Assembly: GCF_012932915.1 (NCBI RefSeq)
Contig: NZ_VCQU01000004.1
Location: 186,001 to 250,000, forward strand
Direction: 5' to 3'
Origin: Antrihabitans stalactiti
GTDB lineage: Bacteria > Actinomycetota > Actinomycetes > Mycobacteriales > Mycobacteriaceae
DNA length: 64,000 bases
Shown here: in pieces, positions 34,535-43,029 of the stretch
Numbering within the stretch: the stretch's first letter is position 1
How the letters are laid out: the number at the start of each line of letters is the position of its first letter
Program-made: the position numbers and the translations under genes
Notes under the pieces: model-generated
Seen by the model: the letters and a program-made list of their open reading frames with translations, nothing else
The model's database searches: none
What the model was told of the DNA's origin: nothing

Positions 34535-35229
34535 GTCTCCTGCGAACGAGACGAAAACCTGAGGCGCCGGAAATCCTCGCGGACAACGATCGACGAATCG
34601 TCTGGCGCATCGCCGCATTCCTGCTCGACTACCCGACCGAGCAGACGATGGGAATGCTTGACCAACTCGGTTCTGCTGCAGCGGAACTGCCCGAGCCTGC
34701 AGCATCGTCGTTGACCTCGTTCGTCGAGCATGCACGGACGACGCCGCAGATCACGCTCGCCAAGCGCTACGTCGAGACGTTCGACATGAAACGCCGCAGC
34801 TGTTTGCACCTGACCTACTACGCGTACGGCGACACCCGCAAACGCGGAATGGCGTTGCTGCGCTTCAAACATGCGTACAAGACCGCAGGTGTCGGCATCG
34901 GCGACGGCAATATGCCCGGCGGTGAGCTGCCGGACCACCTCGCTGTGGTCCTCGAGTTCGCCGCGACGATCGATTCGGTGGCCGGTGCGCGGTTGCTCGG
35001 CGAGCACGTTCCGGTGATCGAGCTGCTCCGGCTTTCCTTGCACGACAGCGACTCTGCGTACGCCCACCTTCTCGACGCCGTTTGCGCGACCCTGCCACCG
35101 ATCACTACTGCCGACCGCCGTCGCATCGAAGAACTTGCGGCACAAGGCCCGCCCGACGAGGAGGTCGGCTTGGAGCCGTTCTCGATGGATCCGTCCTTGC
35201 ACACCCCCGACATGGGAGCCCGGCGATGA
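34531..35229 (+). CDS. narJ: Nitrate reductase assembly chaperone
   Basis: A 232-residue helical protein from ATG 34531 (ATGA overlap with narH). It contains the TorD/NarJ-type core YVETFDMKRRSCLHLTYY and the acidic DSDSAYAHLLDAV. NarJ binds apo-NarG and holds it for molybdenum cofactor insertion before membrane docking; it is not part of the final enzyme. Preceded by GAAGGAGG. Confidence 0.93.
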   Translation: MSLLRTRRKPEAPEILADNDRRIVWRIAAFLLDYPTEQTMGMLDQLGSAAAELPEPAASSLTSFVEHARTTPQITLAKRYVETFDMKRRSCLHLTYYAYGDTRKRGMALLRFKHAYKTAGVGIGDGNMPGGELPDHLAVVLEFAATIDSVAGARLLGEHVPVIELLRLSLHDSDSAYAHLLDAVCATLPPITTADRRRIEELAAQGPPDEEVGLEPFSMDPSLHTPDMGARR

Positions 35230-35966
35230 ACCAACTGCTGTGGATGACGGTCCCCTACATCGCTTTCACATCGTTCGCGCTCGGTCACGTGTGGCGCTAC
35301 CGCAACGACCAGTTCGGCTGGACGACGCGGTCGTCGCAGGTGTTCGAAAGCAAATTGCTGCAGCTCGGCAGTCCGCTGTTCCACTTCGGCATGCTCGCCG
35401 TCATCGGCGGTCATGCGATGGGTCTGCTGATCCCCGAAAGCTGGACCGCGTTCTTCGGCATCTCCGAGCACATGTACCACCTGGTGTCGGTCACCGGCGG
35501 CACCCTGTCGGGGATTGCGGTCGTCGCCGGGATCTCGATCTTGCTGTACCGGCGGACCACCGTGAAGGCAGTCCGCAAGGCGACAAGCCGCGGCGACGTC
35601 GTCATGTACGTGTTGCTCGCTGCGGCGTTGGTCACCGGTATGTGGAACACGGTGGGCAACAACCTGATCGGCGGTCCGTACAACTACCGCGAGACCGTCT
35701 CGCCCTGGTTCCGTAGCTTGTTCAGCCTCCACCCGCAGCCCGACCTGATGGCGAATACGCCGCTCAGCTTCCAGGTCCACAACCTCATCGTCCTCACGCT
35801 GATCGGGATCTGGCCCTACACCCGCCTGGTCCATATGTTCAGCGCGCCGATCGGCTACCTGGTCCGGCCGTACGTCGTCTACCGGAGCAAAGATCCCGGT
35901 GGTTCGAAACGCAAGTACGCCAAGGCATGGGAGACGCCGGTCGCTCCGCCGCCGCGCAGATGGTGA
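35226..35966 (+). CDS. narI: Respiratory nitrate reductase, cytochrome b gamma subunit
   Basis: A 246-residue membrane protein with about five transmembrane helices, from ATG 35226 (ATGA overlap with narJ). Histidines in LFHFGMLAVIGGHAMG, SEHMYHLV and FQVHNLIV lie where the two b haems are held. It oxidises menaquinol at the outer side and sends electrons to NarH. Last gene of narGHJI. The C-terminal tail is basic (GGSKRKYAKAWETP). Confidence 0.93.
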   Translation: MNQLLWMTVPYIAFTSFALGHVWRYRNDQFGWTTRSSQVFESKLLQLGSPLFHFGMLAVIGGHAMGLLIPESWTAFFGISEHMYHLVSVTGGTLSGIAVVAGISILLYRRTTVKAVRKATSRGDVVMYVLLAAALVTGMWNTVGNNLIGGPYNYRETVSPWFRSLFSLHPQPDLMANTPLSFQVHNLIVLTLIGIWPYTRLVHMFSAPIGYLVRPYVVYRSKDPGGSKRKYAKAWETPVAPPPRRW

Positions 35967-36008
35967 CCCTTGTGACGCCGCGCTGGTGGGAGCACAGTTA
36001 GTAGCAAC

Positions 36009-36033
36009 CGGTAGCGCCACCGGGGCGCTACCG
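36009..36033. terminator. Hairpin after narI
   Basis: CGGTAGCGCC (36009-36018) pairs with GGCGCTACCG (36024-36033) around a 5-nt loop, 43 bp after narI and 22 bp before the next start codon. There is no U-tract. It could be a terminator for narGHJI or a leader structure for the following gene. Confidence 0.45.
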
Positions 36034-36054
36034 CCGATCAGGAAGAGGTCGGTC

Positions 36055-36675
36055 GTGTACGCGCGTTCAACCACAGTTCAAGCCCATCCGGATTTGATCA
36101 ACGCCGGCATCAAGCACATTCGCGACGAAGTCATGCTGAACCTGCTGAGCATGCGGGGCTGCATCGGCCTATCGATGCTCGTGGATCGGCAGTCTCGTCG
36201 CTGCATCGTCACTAGCGCGTGGGATTCGCTGGACGCCATGGCTGCCAGCGAGGCCGAGCTCGACCCAATCCGTAACCACGCAGCCGAGTCGCTCGGCGGG
36301 AGGCCGCAGGTCGATCAGTGGGAGATCAGCGTCGTCCATCGCGATCACACGAGCCACCCGGGTGCCCGGGTCCGTGGGACGTGGTTCCGCGTCGACCCCA
36401 GTGGATTCGAGCACGCCGTCGACGTCTATCGGATGGCCGTGCTGCCGTCGCTGGCCGAGCTACCGGGATTCTGTAGCGCAACGCTATTGACCGACCAGGA
36501 AACCGGACTCTGCGTGTCCTCGGTGACATTCGACGACGCCGCTTCGATCGAAGCGACCCGCGACCCGGTTGCCGGCATCCGCCGCGCCTTCACCAGGGAT
36601 ACCGGCGCGGAAATCCTCGACGTAGGCGAGTTCGAGTTGGCGCTCGCACACCTCCGGGTTCCCGAGCTGGTTTAA
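36055..36675 (+). CDS. Predicted dimeric alpha/beta-barrel (ABM-type) protein
   Basis: A 206-residue protein from GTG 36055 (VYARSTTVQAH), with GGAAGAGG 7 nt upstream. Two repeats of an antibiotic-biosynthesis-monooxygenase-like half barrel are visible: MRGCIGLSMLVDRQSRRCIV then AWDSLDAMAASE, and LPGFCSATLLTDQETGLCVS then FDDAASIEATR. Proteins of this type are cofactor-free monooxygenases or have only a binding role; no catalytic residue can be assigned. It is 88 bp after narI behind a hairpin, so co-transcription is uncertain. Confidence 0.6.
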   Translation: MYARSTTVQAHPDLINAGIKHIRDEVMLNLLSMRGCIGLSMLVDRQSRRCIVTSAWDSLDAMAASEAELDPIRNHAAESLGGRPQVDQWEISVVHRDHTSHPGARVRGTWFRVDPSGFEHAVDVYRMAVLPSLAELPGFCSATLLTDQETGLCVSSVTFDDAASIEATRDPVAGIRRAFTRDTGAEILDVGEFELALAHLRVPELV

Positions 36676-36699
36676 CCCCCACATGGCACCATCGGATAG

Positions 36700-37131
36700 G
36701 TGACCAGTAGTTCGGCCGAACAGCGCCTCGGCGACCTTGCGCGGCTTCGTCGCGTCCGCGACCGGATCGACCGCGAATACGCACAACCGTTGGACGTAGA
36801 GGCGCTCGCGCGCGACGCACACATGTCCGCCGGGCACCTCAGTCGTCAGTTCAAGCTCGCCTACGGCGAAGCGCCGTACTCCTATCTGATGACCCGCCGG
36901 ATCGAGCGGGCAATGGCGTTGCTGCGCCGCGGCGATCTCAGCGTCACCGACGTCTGCTTCGCTGTCGGCTGCTCGTCACTCGGCACGTTCAGCACACGCT
37001 TCACCGAATTGGTCGGCGTGCCACCGAGCACGTACAAGCGCGAGGCCGAACTGTCGACCATGGGGATGCCGGCATGTGTCGCCAAACAAGTCACAAGACC
37101 GATCAGGAATCGAGAAGCGACGGCCCCCTAG
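36700..37131 (+). CDS. AraC family transcriptional regulator (DNA-binding domain only)
   Basis: A 143-residue protein from GTG 36700. It is essentially the two helix-turn-helix units of AraC: LDVEALARDAHMSAGHLSRQ and SVTDVCFAVGCSSLGTFSTR, ending in the family signature FTELVGVPPSTYKR. No ligand-binding domain is present. It is followed 20 bp later by a VOC protein gene, a pairing often seen in actinobacteria, where the VOC protein may bind the signal. Confidence 0.85.
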   Translation: MTSSSAEQRLGDLARLRRVRDRIDREYAQPLDVEALARDAHMSAGHLSRQFKLAYGEAPYSYLMTRRIERAMALLRRGDLSVTDVCFAVGCSSLGTFSTRFTELVGVPPSTYKREAELSTMGMPACVAKQVTRPIRNREATAP

Positions 37132-37151
37132 TCGGAATTAGCCTGATCAGC

Positions 37152-37562
37152 ATGACAATCAACATTGCATCGAGCTTCCTTCCGCAGAACGACCCGGACG
37201 CCGCGGTGGCCTTCTACCGCGACACCCTCGGCTTCGAGGTCCGCATGGACGTCGGATACAACGGGATGCGCTGGATCACCGTCGGCCCCGCCGACCAGCC
37301 CGGCACGTCGATCGTCCTGTACCCACCTGCCGCAACGCCCGGCCTCACCGACGACGAACGCCGGACCATCGAAGACATGATGGCCAAAGGCACCTACGGC
37401 AGCATCCTGCTGGCCGCCAAAGACGTCGACAGCGAGTTCGAACGACTCCAGGCGAGCGACGCCGAGGTCGTTCAAGAGCCCACCGACCAGCCGTACGGCG
37501 TCCGCGACTGCGCCTTCCGCGATCCCGCGGGAAACATGGTCCGCATTCAGCAAGTCCCCTGA
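37152..37562 (+). CDS. VOC family protein (glyoxalase-like)
   Basis: A 136-residue protein from ATG 37152. It has one beta-alpha-beta-beta-beta pair: DPDAAVAFYRDTLGFEVRMD and GSILLAAKDVDSEFERL, ending DCAFRDPAGNMVRIQQ, where a Glu is usual at the metal position but Gln-Gln is present. Enzymatic activity is therefore uncertain. Probably co-transcribed with the AraC gene. Confidence 0.8.
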   Translation: MTINIASSFLPQNDPDAAVAFYRDTLGFEVRMDVGYNGMRWITVGPADQPGTSIVLYPPAATPGLTDDERRTIEDMMAKGTYGSILLAAKDVDSEFERLQASDAEVVQEPTDQPYGVRDCAFRDPAGNMVRIQQVP

Positions 37563-37577
37563 TCCAACCCACCACCC

Positions 37578-37613
37578 GACTGACGCCGTCCGCTGCGACA
37601 GGGACGGCTAGTC
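37578..37613 (+). terminator. Hairpin after the AraC-VOC pair
   Basis: GCCGTCC (37585-37591) pairs with GGACGGC (37602-37608), and outer GACT pairs with AGTC, with a short internal loop. It starts 15 bp after the VOC stop and has no clear U-tract. Confidence 0.4.
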
Positions 37614-37660
37614 AGTGCTGCCCGCCAACGTCTACTCGAACTACTCACTCAGGAGCTGTC

Positions 37661-38272
37661 ATGACCGCCATCGAAACCGTCATTCTCGAAGTGTCCGACT
37701 CTGTCGCCGCAAAAGAGTTCTACTCCGCTGCGTTCGATCTTGGCGACACACTCACTTTCCGCGAGTCCGACGCCTCGACCTCGGGGTTCCGCGGCTTCGT
37801 GATGTCGCTCGTCGTCTCGCAACCGAGCACCGTCGACAGCCTGGTTGAATCCGCCCTCGCTGCTGGCGCCACGACGCTGAAACCGGTGGCAAAGAGCTTC
37901 TGGGGCTACGGCGGCGTCGTCCAGGCGCCGGACGGCACGATCTGGAAGGTCGCGTCCTCGTCGAAGAAGGAAGTCGGTCCGGCGACCCGCAAGGTCGACG
38001 ACGTGGTGCTGCTACTCGGCGTCGACAACGTCAAGGCGACCAAGAAGTTCTACGTCGACCGCGGCCTTGGCGTCGCAAAGAGCTTCGGCAGCAAGTACGT
38101 CGAATTCGACACTGCGGGTTCGCCCGTCAAGCTCGCGCTCTACGGACGCAAGGCGGCAGCCAAGGACGCCGGCGTGGACCCAGCGGGGACCGGCTCCCAC
38201 CGCGTGGTGATCGGTGGCGACGCCGGACCGTTCACCGACCCCGACGAATTCGTCTGGGAAGCGGCTAGCTAG
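37661..38272 (+). CDS. VOC family protein with two glyoxalase-like modules
   Basis: A 203-residue protein from ATG 37661 with CAGGAG 6 nt upstream. Two VOC modules are seen: VILEVSDSVAAKEFYSAAF (start) to APDGTIWKVAS, and VVLLLGVDNVKATKKFYVDR to the end ...DPDEFVWEAAS. The substrate is unknown. The 3' end overlaps the convergent cupin gene by 8 bp. Confidence 0.75.
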   Translation: MTAIETVILEVSDSVAAKEFYSAAFDLGDTLTFRESDASTSGFRGFVMSLVVSQPSTVDSLVESALAAGATTLKPVAKSFWGYGGVVQAPDGTIWKVASSSKKEVGPATRKVDDVVLLLGVDNVKATKKFYVDRGLGVAKSFGSKYVEFDTAGSPVKLALYGRKAAAKDAGVDPAGTGSHRVVIGGDAGPFTDPDEFVWEAAS

Positions 38273-38720
38273 CTGCGCAGCTGGGCGCCGGCGCATCTTC
38301 CGACAACGGTTTGCCTGCAGGCAGCGTGTAGACGACGTCCAAGATCACGGGTGTCGTTCCCAGATTGAACCCGGCGTGGACTTTGTCCGCGCCGGGCGGC
38401 TCGTTGATGATCTGGCCGGCGTTGTAAATCGCGGGGACGCACTTCTCGTCCGGATGAGTCAGCGTGCCCGCGCGCACGTAGGCGTAGATCGGGCCGTCGT
38501 GATAGTGCCAGCCGGTGGTGCCGCCAGGCGCGATGGTGATCTCGCGAACCACGACATCTGCGGCACCCGCGATCATCGGCACCAAGCCAGCGGGAATTTG
38601 TGCTTGCGTCAGGATCACGCCGGTCACCCCGGAACTCGGCGTGGCCTGCGCAGCACCCGGATACAGGGCACCTGCGACAAGTGGAGTGACAACGAGGGCG
38701 ATCTGAAGGCTACGACGCAT
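38265..38720 (-). CDS. Secreted cupin-domain protein
   Basis: A 151-residue protein from ATG 38720. Residues 1-27 are a signal peptide (MRRSLQIALVVTPLVAGALY, then PGAAQA cleavage region). The mature part is a small cupin with GGTTGWHYHDGPIYAYVRAG, whose two His and the following residues would bind a metal, and a second motif GADKVHAGFN. One Cys pair (KCVPA and PSCAAS) could form a disulphide. The function is unknown. Confidence 0.8.
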   Translation of the reverse strand: MRRSLQIALVVTPLVAGALYPGAAQATPSSGVTGVILTQAQIPAGLVPMIAGAADVVVREITIAPGGTTGWHYHDGPIYAYVRAGTLTHPDEKCVPAIYNAGQIINEPPGADKVHAGFNLGTTPVILDVVYTLPAGKPLSEDAPAPSCAAS

Positions 38721-38799
38721 GGCATGAGGGTATTCCGTGGCGGTCGTCACACGTGCCGATCGGGGGAACATCACCCGCGCGTCGTGGGTTGTGTGCACT

Positions 38800-39912
38800 G
38801 TGTCGCTTTCACCAACACCGCTCGAGCCCCTGTTCACACCGTTCGCCGCGTCGTCGCTGCACCTACGGAACCGGTTCGCGATGGCGCCCATGACGCGCGC
38901 CAAATCGCCTGGCGGGTTTCCAAACGCCGAAAACGTCGACCACTACCGCGCCCGAGCCGCAGGTGGCGTCGGACTGATCATCACCGAAGGCACCTACGTC
39001 AAGGCACCGGCCGCGGGACCGCGCAGCGACGTTCCCCGCTTCTACGGCAAGCGAGCCACGTTGGGCTGGAGCGCGATCGTCGACGCGGTCCACGCCGAGG
39101 GGTCCGCCATCATTCCCCAGCTGTGGCACACGGGTGTCACCCGCGGCACGGATCCGGACTTCGAGGCCGAGATTCCGTCGATCAGCCCGTCGGGGATCGA
39201 CCTGTCCGGCAACCCGCTGGGCCACGAAGTGACGACCGACGCACTAGAAGACGTCGTCGCGGGCTTCGCCCACTCTGCGCGGCTGGCACAGAGTCTCGGC
39301 TTCGACGGTGTCGAACTCCATGGCGCACACGGCTATCTGCTCGACGAATTCTTCTGGGACCGCACCAACCGGCGCACCGACCGTTACGGCGGCAGCATCG
39401 CACGCCGCGCAACGTTTCCCGCGGAAGTTGTTGCCGCAGTTCGCGATGCGGTCGGACCGGATTTCGCGATCGTGTACCGCTATTCCCAGTGGAAGGCGGG
39501 AAACTTCGACGCGCACATTGCGTCCAACCCGCACGAGTTGGAGGAGCTGCTGACTCCTCTGGTCAACGCAGGCGTCGACGTTTTTCACACGTCGACGCGC
39601 AGGCACTGGGTGCCCGGTTTCGAATCCTCGACCGATCCCACGGGCCTCGCAGGCTGGACCAAGAAGGTCACCGGGCTGCCGGTCATCACAGTCGGGTCGG
39701 TCGGCGTCGAGACCGTATTTCACTCCAAAGGCGCGCCACCCGCAGAATCGAGCTGGCAGCGGCTCGACTACCTCACCGAACAGTTCGAACGCGGCGAGTT
39801 CGACGTTGTAGCCATGGGTCGTGCCTTGCTGGCCGACCCGGCGTGGGTGGAGAAGGTCAGGTCCGGGCGGCGGGACGACATCGTCGCGTTCGACCGGCCG
39901 CGCGCTTCCTGA
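38800..39912 (+). CDS. Old yellow enzyme family NADH:flavin oxidoreductase
   Basis: A 370-residue FMN-dependent reductase. GTG 38800 (VSLSPTPLEPLFTPF) fits the usual N-terminus; the open frame extends 21 codons upstream without support. Signatures are RNRFAMAPMTRA, HYRARAAGGVGLIITEGTYV, the FMN/substrate block GFDGVELHGAHGYLLDEFFW followed by RTDRYGG, and the phosphate site VVAMGRALLADP. It reduces activated C=C bonds with NAD(P)H. It is followed 12 bp later by an esterase gene. Confidence 0.88.
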   Translation: MSLSPTPLEPLFTPFAASSLHLRNRFAMAPMTRAKSPGGFPNAENVDHYRARAAGGVGLIITEGTYVKAPAAGPRSDVPRFYGKRATLGWSAIVDAVHAEGSAIIPQLWHTGVTRGTDPDFEAEIPSISPSGIDLSGNPLGHEVTTDALEDVVAGFAHSARLAQSLGFDGVELHGAHGYLLDEFFWDRTNRRTDRYGGSIARRATFPAEVVAAVRDAVGPDFAIVYRYSQWKAGNFDAHIASNPHELEELLTPLVNAGVDVFHTSTRRHWVPGFESSTDPTGLAGWTKKVTGLPVITVGSVGVETVFHSKGAPPAESSWQRLDYLTEQFERGEFDVVAMGRALLADPAWVEKVRSGRRDDIVAFDRPRAS

Positions 39913-39924
39913 CACACTCGCCAT

Positions 39925-40821
39925 GTGAATCGTCGTCAGTTCCTCGGCCTCGGGGCGTGCACGGTCGTGGGTGCCGCGGCGGCCGCCGGGGCGGGGTTGT
40001 TCTTGCTCGACGAGCCCACTGGGACCGGTCACGTGTCGAGCGCCACGTCGACGCCGACGACCCCTAGCGCGGCGCCGACGACCACAACGACGACGACCGC
40101 ACCTGTCACTCCGGCGTCGACCACGAGCGGGTCGTTCCGGTCCGCCGCGCGCAACGGCATCGAGACTGCGTGGATGTTGCATCGACCGGCGTCGACCACG
40201 CCGTTGCGCCCGGTGATCGCCCTGCACGGCAAGGGCGGCAATCATTCGATGGTCTTCGACCTCGGAGTGGAAGCCCTACTGGCACAGGCGATCCAGAATG
40301 GCACGCCACCCTTCGCCGTCGTCGGCATCGATGGCGGCGACGGATACTTCCATCGCCGCGCAACCGGCGAAGACTCGGGCAAGATGGTCGTCGACGAGAT
40401 CATCCCACTACTCGCGACCATGGGCCTCGACACTTCCCGCGTCGGCTTTCTCGGCTGGTCGATGGGCGGCTACGGATCCCTTTTGCTCGGCGGGCAACTC
40501 GGTCCGCAACGGACTGCCGCGATCGCCGCGGTCAGCCCCGCATTGTGGACGTCGGCGGGAGCAACTGCACCCGGGGCCTTCGACGGCGCCTCGGATTACA
40601 ACGCCAACGACGTCTTCGGCCGGACCGCCGCATTGGCCGACATCCCGGTTCGCATCGACTGCGGCACCAGCGACCCGTTCTACAGCGCGGCGCAGAAGTT
40701 CGTCTCGGAGTTGACCACACCCCCGTCGGGCAGCTTCTCCCCCGGCGGCCACGACGGCAACTACTGGCACGGTCAGCTCATCGGCGAACTGGAGTTCCTC
40801 GGCTCGAACCTGGCGAAGTAA
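39925..40821 (+). CDS. Tat-exported alpha/beta-hydrolase esterase
   Basis: A 298-residue protein from GTG 39925. The N-terminus VNRRQFLGLGACTVVGAAAA is a twin-arginine-type signal (RRQFLG), with a Cys that could also suit lipid attachment. A Thr/Pro/Ser-rich linker (about 40-68) follows, then the catalytic domain with LHGKGGNHSM, the nucleophile Ser about 179 in GWSMGGYG, and a C-terminal His in GGHDGNYW. It resembles mycobacterial secreted esterases and antigen-85-like folds. The substrate is unknown. Probably in an operon with the OYE gene. Confidence 0.8.
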   Translation: MNRRQFLGLGACTVVGAAAAAGAGLFLLDEPTGTGHVSSATSTPTTPSAAPTTTTTTTAPVTPASTTSGSFRSAARNGIETAWMLHRPASTTPLRPVIALHGKGGNHSMVFDLGVEALLAQAIQNGTPPFAVVGIDGGDGYFHRRATGEDSGKMVVDEIIPLLATMGLDTSRVGFLGWSMGGYGSLLLGGQLGPQRTAAIAAVSPALWTSAGATAPGAFDGASDYNANDVFGRTAALADIPVRIDCGTSDPFYSAAQKFVSELTTPPSGSFSPGGHDGNYWHGQLIGELEFLGSNLAK

Positions 40822-40893
40822 TTCGGTCGAGCTGTCGAAATCAGGTCCGCAGGTTCGACGCATTGGTAGAAGCCGCCAAGCGAAGGGAACCTG

Positions 40894-41160
40894 ATGTCTG
40901 CCGATCACCTCACCCAGATCGATGCGTCGATCGAATCGCTCATCGACGTCGTCGCTGGTGACAGCCGGTTGTGTGAACTGCGCAGGACCTCGAAGTACGT
41001 GACCCTGCGGCTGCGCAACGGACGCCGCATCGACGATCCGTCAGGACGGCTACAGCCCGGCGCGCGCGGCTCCGCAAGCATCAAGCTGCGGACGATTGCC
41101 GACGTCGACCCGGAGCTATTTGCGGACTGGCTGGTCCAGGCCGCGGCCCTCGGACCGTGA
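40894..41160 (+). CDS. Small hypothetical protein
   Basis: An 88-residue protein starting MSADHLTQIDASIESLID, acidic at the N-terminus with a basic middle (LRRTSKYVTLRLRNGRRIDD). No domain was recognised. AAGGGAACCTG precedes the ATG. Its TGA stop (41158-41160) is inside a palindrome shared with the convergent cbiX gene. Confidence 0.5.
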   Translation: MSADHLTQIDASIESLIDVVAGDSRLCELRRTSKYVTLRLRNGRRIDDPSGRLQPGARGSASIKLRTIADVDPELFADWLVQAAALGP

Positions 41161-41199
41161 GTGAATTTCACCCCTGCAGGGGTCAGACGCGCGCACGGG
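41157..41199. terminator. Hairpin holding both convergent stop codons (40894 gene and cbiX)
   Basis: The core CACCCCTGCAGGGGT lies in a longer arrangement GTGAGTGAATTT...CAGACGCGCGCACGGG. It is nearly identical to the element at 50650-50692 and similar to 10582-10625. The TGA of the plus-strand gene (41158-41160) and the TGA of cbiX (41183-41185 on the minus strand) both fall inside it. Confidence 0.65.
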
Positions 41200-41869
41200 C
41201 GAGCTCGCGAGCACCGGCGCGATAACGCTCTGCCACCAGGTCGACGACGTCGGGATGCACGCCCAACGGTTCACCGACGCCGTCAGCGCCCGCTTGGTGG
41301 AGCCGCCCCTGAAAGAGCCCGTGCGCCAACAAGTACGACGCGACGAAGACACGACGTTGCCCGGATTCACGTAACTTCTCTACGACGTCGGCGACGCGGG
41401 GTTCGCCCGTCGCGACGTAGCCGATGTGTACGCGGCTACCGACGCGATCGGCGAGCATCGAAGCCGCGCGTCGAACGTCGGCCAAGGCCCGCTTGTCCGA
41501 CGACCCCGCTGCGGCAAGGACGACGGCGTCGCCGGGGCGCCAGCCTGCCTCGCGCAACCGTCGATGCTGCACACGCGCAAGCACAGGATCGGGTCCCATG
41601 GCACGAGTGACGGCGACATCGAAGCCCTCGACTTCACGCTGGACGTCGGTATGCACGTGATAGCCGGATGCCAGGAATGCCGGCACGACGACGGCGGCCT
41701 CGCCGCCGAGGTCTCGCAGCGTTTCCGACGGCGACGGACCGAGTACGTCGACGAAGGACACGTGAACACGCGGAACCTTCGCCGACAGCGCCTCCGCAAG
41801 CGCAGCAATCATTTCCACGCCGCGTGCACTTCGAGTTCCGTGCGCGACGAGCACCAGTGGTGGGGTCAT
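41183..41869 (-). CDS. Sirohydrochlorin chelatase (CbiX/SirB type)
   Basis: A 228-residue protein from ATG 41869, fixed by an ATGA overlap with nnaR. It has two tandem CbiX-like halves with metal-binding His in LVLVAHGTRSARG and VASYLLAHGLFQGRL, plus HVHTDVQREV. It inserts iron (or cobalt) into sirohydrochlorin; next to nirBD the likely product is siroheme for NirB. Last gene of the narK-nirB-nirD-nnaR-cbiX run. Confidence 0.85.
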   Translation of the reverse strand: MTPPLVLVAHGTRSARGVEMIAALAEALSAKVPRVHVSFVDVLGPSPSETLRDLGGEAAVVVPAFLASGYHVHTDVQREVEGFDVAVTRAMGPDPVLARVQHRRLREAGWRPGDAVVLAAAGSSDKRALADVRRAASMLADRVGSRVHIGYVATGEPRVADVVEKLRESGQRRVFVASYLLAHGLFQGRLHQAGADGVGEPLGVHPDVVDLVAERYRAGARELARARV

Positions 41870-43029
41870 GAGCGGTCCGAACTGTTGTCGACACACTCCG
41901 CCGGATCGAGGGCCAGCCGGTAGCCGCGTTTGACGACCGTCTGAATCGCCTTCGGCGTACCGAGCGCGGCACGCAACCGAGCGATCGCCGTCTCGACCGC
42001 GTGCGTGTCTTCACCGCACCCGGGCAGAGCGGCCAGCAGGTTCTCGCGAGACACCACGCGACCAGGCTGCCTGGCGAGCGTGCGCATCAACGCCATCGAC
42101 GCAGGCGGTAGCTGCCTGACCTCGCCATCGACGACGACACAGCCTCCTCGGACGCTCAGCACATGACCGTCGGCCTGAATCCTGTTGGCACGCCTTGGAA
42201 GTTCGTCGGCGATATGGCGAGCCAACGCACCGAGGCGCGCACGGCCGGGCATCGACGTGGCAACGCTGAGTTCCTCGAGCGGCGCTGCCGTGATCGGTCC
42301 GACGCAGGCCGCGAGCACGCGACCGCGCAGCGAATACAGCAGCGGTTCGATGAGACCTGTTTCCTTGGCACGCATCAACATCGACGCAACAGCAGGCGCG
42401 CTCGTGAAGCTCAAGCAATCGAGACCGGACGAGACAGTCAGCTCGATCATGCGGTCCATGGGCGACTGGTCGTCGGGCGGCGTCCACCGGTAGACAGGGA
42501 CGGCAATCACCTCGGCGCCCGCGCAGCGCAGCACCTCACAGAAGTCCGGGATTGGCTCCCATTCGGTTGTCGCACCGTGCAATTGGACCGCGATGCGGAC
42601 ACCTTCGACGCCCTCGGCCAACAGGTGATCGAGCACCTCCGCGGACGATTCCGACGCCGGTGACCACTCTTCGCGCAGATCGGCGGCGCGAATGGCACCC
42701 TTCGCCTTCGGTCCGCGTGCGAGGAGTCGGGTGCTGCCGAGCGCTTTCGTCAATTCCTCGGCGACACCCCAGCCTTCTGCGGCTTCCATCCAGCCGCGAA
42801 AGCCGATTCCCGTTGTCGCGACTGCAATTTCGGGTGGGTTGGCCACGATGTCACGGGTGACGCGTTCCAATTCCGTGTCGTCGGACAGCGGGATGATCCG
42901 AATCGCGGGCGCGTGGATGACCGACGCACCACGACGGGTCAGCAACGTGGCGAATTCTTCGGACCGGCGAGCGGCTGTGACACCGATGGTAAATCCGGCC
43001 AGCGGCGTTGGGTTTTCGTCGTCGATCAT
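41866..43029 (-). CDS. nnaR: NnaR: uroporphyrinogen-III synthase-like protein with C-terminal DNA-binding domain
   Basis: A 387-residue fusion. Residues 1-265 are a HemD-like fold (IGVTAARRSEEFATLLTRRG; FTSAPAVASMLMRAKE). Residues 285-375 are an OmpR-type winged helix (QLPPASMALMRTLARQPGRV, THAVETAIARLRAALG, IQTVVKRGYRLALDP). In Streptomyces and mycobacteria such proteins (NnaR; Rv0260c) activate nitrate and nitrite assimilation genes together with GlnR. It could also act in uroporphyrinogen-III formation for siroheme. It overlaps nirD and cbiX by ATGA at both ends. Confidence 0.88.
   Translation of the reverse strand: MIDDENPTPLAGFTIGVTAARRSEEFATLLTRRGASVIHAPAIRIIPLSDDTELERVTRDIVANPPEIAVATTGIGFRGWMEAAEGWGVAEELTKALGSTRLLARGPKAKGAIRAADLREEWSPASESSAEVLDHLLAEGVEGVRIAVQLHGATTEWEPIPDFCEVLRCAGAEVIAVPVYRWTPPDDQSPMDRMIELTVSSGLDCLSFTSAPAVASMLMRAKETGLIEPLLYSLRGRVLAACVGPITAAPLEELSVATSMPGRARLGALARHIADELPRRANRIQADGHVLSVRGGCVVVDGEVRQLPPASMALMRTLARQPGRVVSRENLLAALPGCGEDTHAVETAIARLRAALGTPKAIQTVVKRGYRLALDPAECVDNSSDRS

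Noticed and set aside
36009-36033. Riboswitch before the ABM-type gene
   Set aside because: Only a single simple hairpin is present with no conserved junction or known riboswitch sequence; reported as a terminator-like hairpin instead.
38214-40067. A 617-codon plus-strand frame across the cupin, OYE and esterase genes
   Set aside because: It crosses several real genes in other frames and reads as Arg-rich low complexity.
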